This document shows positions 59,001 to 64,000 of a stretch of DNA of 64,000 nt, piece by piece; the first letter of the stretch is position 1, and each line of letters starts with the position of its first letter. The position numbers and the translations under genes are program-made. Below the pieces are notes generated by a model. It did not search any database. It was not told the DNA's origin and was given only the letters and a program-made list of their open reading frames with translations. The stretch spans positions 65,461,557-65,525,556 of the forward strand of contig NC_057921.1 of the NCBI RefSeq assembly GCF_018873765.1. The letters are read 5' to 3'. The stretch comes from Telopea speciosissima (taxonomy: Eukaryota > Streptophyta > Magnoliopsida > Proteales > Proteaceae).

Positions 59001-61238
59001 TCAACTGTTTATGTATGAACTATTTTTGTGCTTTTTGCTTGTACTTCATTGTTATTACTCTGATAAATTTATTTTTCTCCAATGCTGCTATTTGTACTTT
59101 GTGGGGCCTTTACTTGCTTTCTCTACATCTTAATCTCTTTGATGTTTGTGGACATTGTTGAGAAATGGTCTGATGCTATATGCTTCTAAAATTTTCATGC
59201 CTAAATCATGTTTTTGTTAGTATTCTTTATAAGTTTCAGGCTGATATTTCTTATCTTGCCTAGGCCATGCTTCCACTTGTGATGGATATTCTCTTTGAAA
59301 TTGCAATTAACATCTTACGATACTTTTCTACAGACTATAGTGGAAGTAAATGATTTTCGGAAAGCCAGGCCCGATGCCATTGCACATTCAGCAGCCAAAA
59401 TTATTTCTCGCTTGAAAGCTGGTGGAGAAAAGATCACACAAGCCCTAAAGTCTCTCTGTTGGAGATGCAAGGGTATTAAAGTAGAGGTACTGCAGTTGGT
59501 ATTTGTGATTGACTTCTGGATGTTATGTTGGAAGATTAATGATTATATGCACACCTGAAGTGTAATGTACTGTTTTCAAGTTTGATGCATGTATTTTTGC
59601 GAGTTACCTGTAAAAACTACTTCAAACTCTGAATAACTTCTCATTCTCTTCCTTCAATGTTGTAAGATTTTCAATGAACACAAGTGCTTTGCCTTGCATG
59701 TTTTAGCTTCTCTCTTTAAGAAGTATCTAGACCCATGTGTTGATCACTCCTTTATCCTCAGAGGGTTTGACAACATATGATGCTTCACTGCATAATATTC
59801 TGTAATGCTGTGCTTATGCTTGATTTCATGCAGGTCATGGGGCAATATTAACATTGTAACTATGCTTCTGGTTGAGCTACACTTTCACTTTGTAACCCAA
59901 TAGACATGATTAAGTATATGACGGATGACTTGAGCATTTGAATTGTTATTCTATTATTGAATTAGGCATATGTTACACAAATATCCTATTCATGTCCATG
60001 AACTTTGCTAGAATAGTAATTCGTTCTGTCTATTAGTACATGCATATACATGTATCGTGGGAGGAAACTTTATAGAGAAGTGTATTAATGTCTGCAAAAC
60101 ATTTTTTATATTAAAATATATTCAGTATCTCATCTTTAATCTGTGCATTGCCACAACTTATTACAGGAGGTAATTCTCGTGGGTGTAGATAGTCTTGGTT
60201 TTGATTTGAGGGTTTGCTCAGGAACACAAGTCCAGACCCTGCGGTTCACATTTAATACACGGGTATGTGATAATGATGTATTAGTGATTGAAATTTTCTG
60301 TCTAGAATTTAACTTATGTTTGGCTTTAAGATATGTAATCTTTTCTTCTTCTTTTTTTTTTTTTTTGGGGGGGGGGGTGAGGAGGCAAGTTGTATGGTCA
60401 TTGAATTCAGAGATTCTGAGCTTCTTGTAAAATGGTATTTTTTAATGCAGATTATGTTGCAGAATATATAAAGATATATGTGGCTATGTACCCAAGAGTT
60501 TGACGGAAATGTAGTCTAGAAACATTTATGATGACGTTATAAGAGGAAGCCTCTAGGACATGCTACAGAAATGCTGTTGAATTTTTACTGATGATCCTCC
60601 ACCTGGTAAATTGTGCCCATATGACTTATGAGATCATAAATGGAATAACACAGAGAACATGCAAAAGACGCATCTGAATTATTTCGAATTCATACCTGTG
60701 TGTGGAACGACTTGGGCCCATATCTGTGTCACATGAAACTGTATCCACGTGAGGAAATGAGACAACCCTTAAAACACTGAACTGCTATCATTGTCTCCTT
60801 TTAGAAGATCGGCTTATTGTGCCATTGATTTTGCACCGGTACCTTAAAACACTAAATATCATGGCATATTCCGAACATTAACCGAAACTGAAACCTAAAA
60901 GATTATATTGTAGTCTTTTTGGTCTTTTTGTTGTTGGGTGCTTTTGGTTCTGATTTTTTAAGTCTATTTGTGTTGTTTCCTACTTTACATTGCCGTCTTT
61001 ATTTTAATCCTTATGACCCTGGTTTATCTGAAGTATTTGAAACTTTGGAGACAGGTATTTGAAATGCTTTATGTATAATGTGAAACACCTATTGCTAAAA
61101 CTTCTGAAATTCTCTGTTAAATGAATGTGTTTGCAGGCCATTTCAGAGTATAGTGCTGAGAAGCAACTTAATGATCTACTGTTCCCGAGGGTCCACCAAA
61201 CGCAAAAATGGCAACAAGCTCACCAGAAGGAATGCTAA
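56066..61238 (+). CDS. Plastid-type protein of the At3g49140 / DUF2470 (FMN-binding split-barrel-like) family
   Basis: Exons 56066..56147, 56290..56380, 56528..56756, 56892..56994, 57127..57194, 57289..57429, 57560..57685, 58050..58391, 59334..59486, 60167..60262, 61137..61238; 510 aa. The N-terminus (MMTMMDSALAIGFRSTGG) looks like a plastid transit peptide. Conserved blocks: HYHPLEDIAE, LINNEVHENIFWPELPYVTD, an acidic EEDDEDDDEDEDD tract, DWVAILEDDEDESDSDETLG, PPAGLAIQGLLRPSFVEEH, GTSFYKLEMIKIQL, and RKARPDAIAHSAAKIISRLK with LKSLCWRCKGI near the C-terminus, which is the DUF2470-like end. Biochemical role unproven; related proteins are annotated as pyridoxamine 5'-phosphate oxidase-like. Exon 8 ends with a GC donor (CATCAG|GCATGT). 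Donors of exons 1 and 2 are weak and were chosen by phase, so the first 60 residues are the least certain part. Confidence 0.88.
57768..57932 (-). mobile_element. tRNA-derived SINE resembling the Au family, in intron 7
   Basis: On the minus strand: GCAATGGTTAAG (A box-like), GTTGCAGGTTCAAAACATGG (B box), ACAGCTTCTCCGCGAAGCGA, CCCTCCCAGACCCTGC and GTGCACTAGGACACTC, ending in a T-run. The order and the GTGCAC end match the widespread Au-like plant SINE. Confidence 0.7.
58822..58841. repeat. G20 homopolymer in intron 8
   Basis: Twenty consecutive G, near more G-rich sequence; prone to sequencing or assembly length error. Confidence 0.9.
58870..58935 (+). mobile_element. SINE 3' fragment in intron 8
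   Basis: ACCCCTCCCAGAGCCCTGCA then TTTGCACTGG matches the 3' half of the SINE at 57768-57932, opposite strand. Confidence 0.5.
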
Positions 61239-62906
61239 CATTTTTTAGATTTCTACATTTGAGTTTACTTTATTGGATGGCTTCTTGTATAAAATTGCGC
61301 CTTATAAATGAATTTAGTAGGTCAGCAACAAAACTGATTTATAGCTTATGCATTTTATGTGAAATGCAGATAGTAGAAATTGGGAATCCATTGCTTCTCC
61401 ACCTTTATGTGATGGTATCCTTATAATTTTCCTCACTAATGTGTAGTATATAAATCAATAATGAGGACACTTAGAAGGTAGTTGGAGAAAGTGATGATGA
61501 AGATAATGGCCTATATTTAAAATGTGACCATTCTTAGAAACAAATATATGGAAAACTCTTCTCCTCTCCCCCCTATAACCCAGCTGATGCCCCTATGGTT
61601 TGGGAATCTCTTCACTGTGGGTGAAGAGAAAGTGTCTCTTAAATATACAGTCTCATCTCCATGGCTACCAAGACTAATGCAAGTGACGTTGTCAAATGCC
61701 TTCTCTGGTTGAAAAAATAAAGGAAGATAAAACTTTGTTGATCGAAGAAACAAGTGCATCTAAGAAGCCCACCACCATCTCCTATTAAGTGTTCGGTGGT
61801 GTCCTCTCCATCAATATCAGTGGTTCTGATAGTTTGCGCGACATGCAGATAAAAAATTTGCACGGAGCTTCGCAATTCACATACAAAGGTTGTGCAAGAG
61901 AGTATGTCAGTATGGATCCCACAAGTCATTATATGAGTGTGAGAAAGAATCCCACAGGTAATATGCAGTTTTCTTGGGATAATTTGATGATTCCAAAAGA
62001 ATGAGTGGTCACTTTTAGAGTTTTAGTTGAGGCAAAATTTTATCTTAGGTGATTATATAAATTTTGGAGAAAAGAATGTTGCGAGACTGCATAGCCTATG
62101 CTAGCACTGGGACAGATATGTCATTTCATTGGAGGAAAGAGAGAGAATTTGGTAGATGCTAGCATATGCTACACAACCGAACAGGAAACTCAATCCCATA
62201 AATTTTTTAACAAATGCACCCCATGAAAATAATCTCATAGGGGTTCTTACCTGAAAAAAAAAAATTCTACCGAATTTTTTGTGGAAAAAATAACCCTACC
62301 TAATCACGTAGCACTTTCACTTACACACATTTTCACAACTGCCCCCATTGAAAGTATTGCTCTACCTTCATAAAAAAGCGAAAATCCAACCCAGGTTGAT
62401 GCTTGCGTGCGTAGGCTCTAGAGGCTCAAGCAGTGTCTCTCGCCCAGTTTTTATTTATTTTTCTCTTTCCTATCTCACCGTTATAGGTAATTTGGATCCT
62501 CTACTGCCAGGTGGCTGAGCGGCTTCAAACAAGCAGGGTGTAGACCCCACCCAGGCAGGGTGCTCGAGTAGTGGGTGGGGCGGTCATTTCGCCCCTGCAT
62601 TGGTGTGGTGCCATGCCACAACAACTTCGCACGCCGTGGTCGATTCTCCCAAGTCTTGCCCTAAGAATGGTAGACTACAATCTTCAACTATACGTATGGC
62701 TTGATTGATCGTTGATGCCCCCACTAGACAGCAGGACCCACACAATTCAAAAACTGAGTGGGTCCAAGGTAACATTTTCTCCTGCGATTTTTCATCTTCC
62801 CGCCATTGTTTTTGGTTTCCTCATTTCGAGTTGGTGCTTGGCGCCCTAACGAGAACACAGAAATTGTTAAAATCAAGGGTGAAGGAACAAGAAAGGGGAG
62901 AGCACC
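61239..62906. other. Intergenic DNA between the At3g49140-like gene and TRAIP
   Basis: No gene seen. A hairpin lies at 62088-62185. Around 62480-62700, TTTGGATCCTCTACTGCC and GGGCGGTCATTTCGCCCC match edge and loop words of the GC-rich hairpins, but a second arm is not obvious. Confidence 0.5.
62088..62185. repeat. Foldback repeat, GCTAGCA type
   Basis: TGCATAGCCTATGCTAGCAC pairs with GATGCTAGCATATGCTACAC. The loop has ATGTCATTTCATTGGAGG. Similar to the repeat at 30930-31076. Confidence 0.72.
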
Positions 62907-64000
62907 ATGAAGGAATGCAGCGCCTTCAGCAAGACCATTTGTTCCATCTGTTTTGAGGATCTGAAGCCAATCGAAGAAGATCTTCAAGCCATCTCCATCT
63001 GCGGTCATGTCTTTCACGAGCTCTGGTTAGTATATTCTTTCTTGTTTACTTTATAAGAATTCTTCTTATTCCTCCTGTCTGAAAACCAGATTAATTTGAT
63101 TTTTTTTTTTTTATGATTGAAAAACAAAAAAATAGTGTTCAACAGTGGTTTGAGTATTGCTCTAAAGCAAAGAAGATCACTTGTCCCGTCTGCAAGCAGA
63201 GATGTACACAAGAGAAAGCTTATCGGCTTTATTTCCAGTCAATTGGAGACTCAGTTCCGTCTCAGAAACCATTTGGAGTTGAAGTGGAAGATGATCCTAA
63301 GGAGTTGAGTAGGGAAGTGAAGAGGCTGGAGGGAAAGCTTTCTGGAATTACCTCTTCTTTTGAGCGTCAACAGCAAGATCTGAAAGAACTTAATGAAGAG
63401 GTTTTCGATACATTCATGAGTTTATTGTTGTTTCTTTCCCCTTTTTGATTGTGCAGTTTTAGTATGAAGAGATCTTCTCAATGTTCCTGTATTTTCTTCT
63501 CATTCATATGGGTTCTACTTGCAGCTTTGCATTTGCCAGGAAAAGGCCAAGAAAGAGGAAGCTTTAAAGGATGAAGCTCTGAGACAGAAAGCTTTAATTC
63601 AGCACTTATTTAATTCGAAATCTGAGGTGGTTTCCTTTTTCTTTTTTTTTTAAAAGAAAACTACCTCTCCAAATCGATCAATTCATTCACATACGGTTTT
63701 GCACTCTGGTTTTGTTGACTATGCCTTATAGGAACTTTTGAGAGCATCTTCTGAGTGCTCTAGGCTGCAGGAAAGAAATTTGGCCCTAGCTAAAGAGCTT
63801 GCTGCACTCAAATTGTAAGGGCAGCTGTAAAATCATATCACCATTCTTTTTCATATTTCCTTAAATCCGTCTCTTATTCTACTAACCCCAACTATTAATT
63901 GCCCAATCTAGAGTCTCGGATTTGAATTTGGGGGAAGAAGATGTTGTTAAGCTTGCTTCATTTGGTCATGAGGCTAACAGCAAAGATACAATAGATATTC
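62907..64000 (+). CDS. TRAIP: TRAIP-like RING E3 ubiquitin ligase, 5' part
   Basis: Exons 62907..63025, 63136..63400, 63525..63626, 63732..63814 and 63912 to the right edge; the gene continues beyond the window. The first residues form a RING finger with ligands C12, C15, C32, H34, H37, C40, C56 and C59 (C3H2C3), including CSIC, CGHVFHELC and CPVC. A coiled coil follows: KELSREVKRLEGKLSGI, QQQDLKELNEE, KEEALKDEAL, and LQERNLALAKELAALK. N-terminal RING plus long coiled coil is the TRAIP/NOPO layout; TRAIP ligases act at blocked replication forks in animals, and the plant role is inferred. Spacing CGHxFH-x2-C-x3-W matches TRAIP better than other RING families. Phases are consistent at all four introns. 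Confidence 0.85.

Noticed and set aside
61789-62004. 71-codon frame downstream of the At3g49140-like gene
   Set aside because: No recognisable motif and no exon structure; likely chance.
62705-63017. Frames overlapping the TRAIP start in both directions
   Set aside because: They do not carry domains; the RING exon beginning at 62907 explains the region.
1-64000. CRISPR arrays, operons, bacterial-type promoters or ribosome binding sites
   Set aside because: The window is plant nuclear DNA; hairpin repeats here are not regularly spaced identical direct repeats.

Overview
The window is nuclear DNA from a flowering plant. Genes are intron-rich with GT-AG junctions, all six protein genes have plant-type family features (a WRKY factor, a Tic22-like plastid protein, plant SEC10, plant ERDJ2), and introns and intergenic DNA carry L1 and RTE LINEs, tRNA-derived SINEs, a solo LTR, Mutator- and hAT-type DNA elements and many hairpin repeats. 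The exact species cannot be read from the sequence. Long repeat-filled introns fit a moderately large, probably woody eudicot or magnoliid genome (inference).

Layout. 1-3.8 kb: the end of an L1 LINE, then repeat-rich intergenic DNA. 3.87-5.27 kb (-): WRKY22-like group IIe transcription factor, 3 exons, with a TATA box and W-box cores upstream. 5.8-13.8 kb: gene-free, with foldback repeats, an RTE LINE end and microsatellites. 13.79-23.15 kb (-): Tic22-like protein, 9 exons, 575 aa. Its two large introns hold RTE LINEs, a gag-like fossil and a 902-bp solo LTR nested inside one of the LINEs. 23.8-25.6 kb: a foldback next to a Mutator-type element with arms of about 430 bp. 25.7-28.85 kb (+): decayed hAT transposase gene (BED finger, DUF659, dimerization region). 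31.75-44.55 kb (-): exocyst subunit SEC10, 24 coding exons, 841 aa. 46.28-53.26 kb (+): ERDJ2/SEC63, 10 coding exons, 686 aa, head-to-head with SEC10. 53.8-55.35 kb: four different hairpin repeats in a row. 56.07-61.24 kb (+): plastid-type protein of the At3g49140 / DUF2470 family, 11 exons, 510 aa, one probable GC-AG intron. 62.9 kb to the right edge (+): 5' part of a TRAIP-like RING E3 ligase.

The exon chains of the five complete protein genes each give an uninterrupted frame whose summed length is divisible by three (377, 576, 842, 687 and 511 codons including stop). This is strong internal support for the models. The genes do not form a pathway. SEC10 (exocytosis) and ERDJ2 (ER protein import) both serve secretion and share one divergent intergenic region.

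The least ordinary part of the window is a set of at least a dozen hairpin repeats. Their ends and loop words recur (a GGATCCTCT-like edge and an AAATGA(C/T) word near the loop), while the arm sequences differ from copy to copy yet stay self-complementary.
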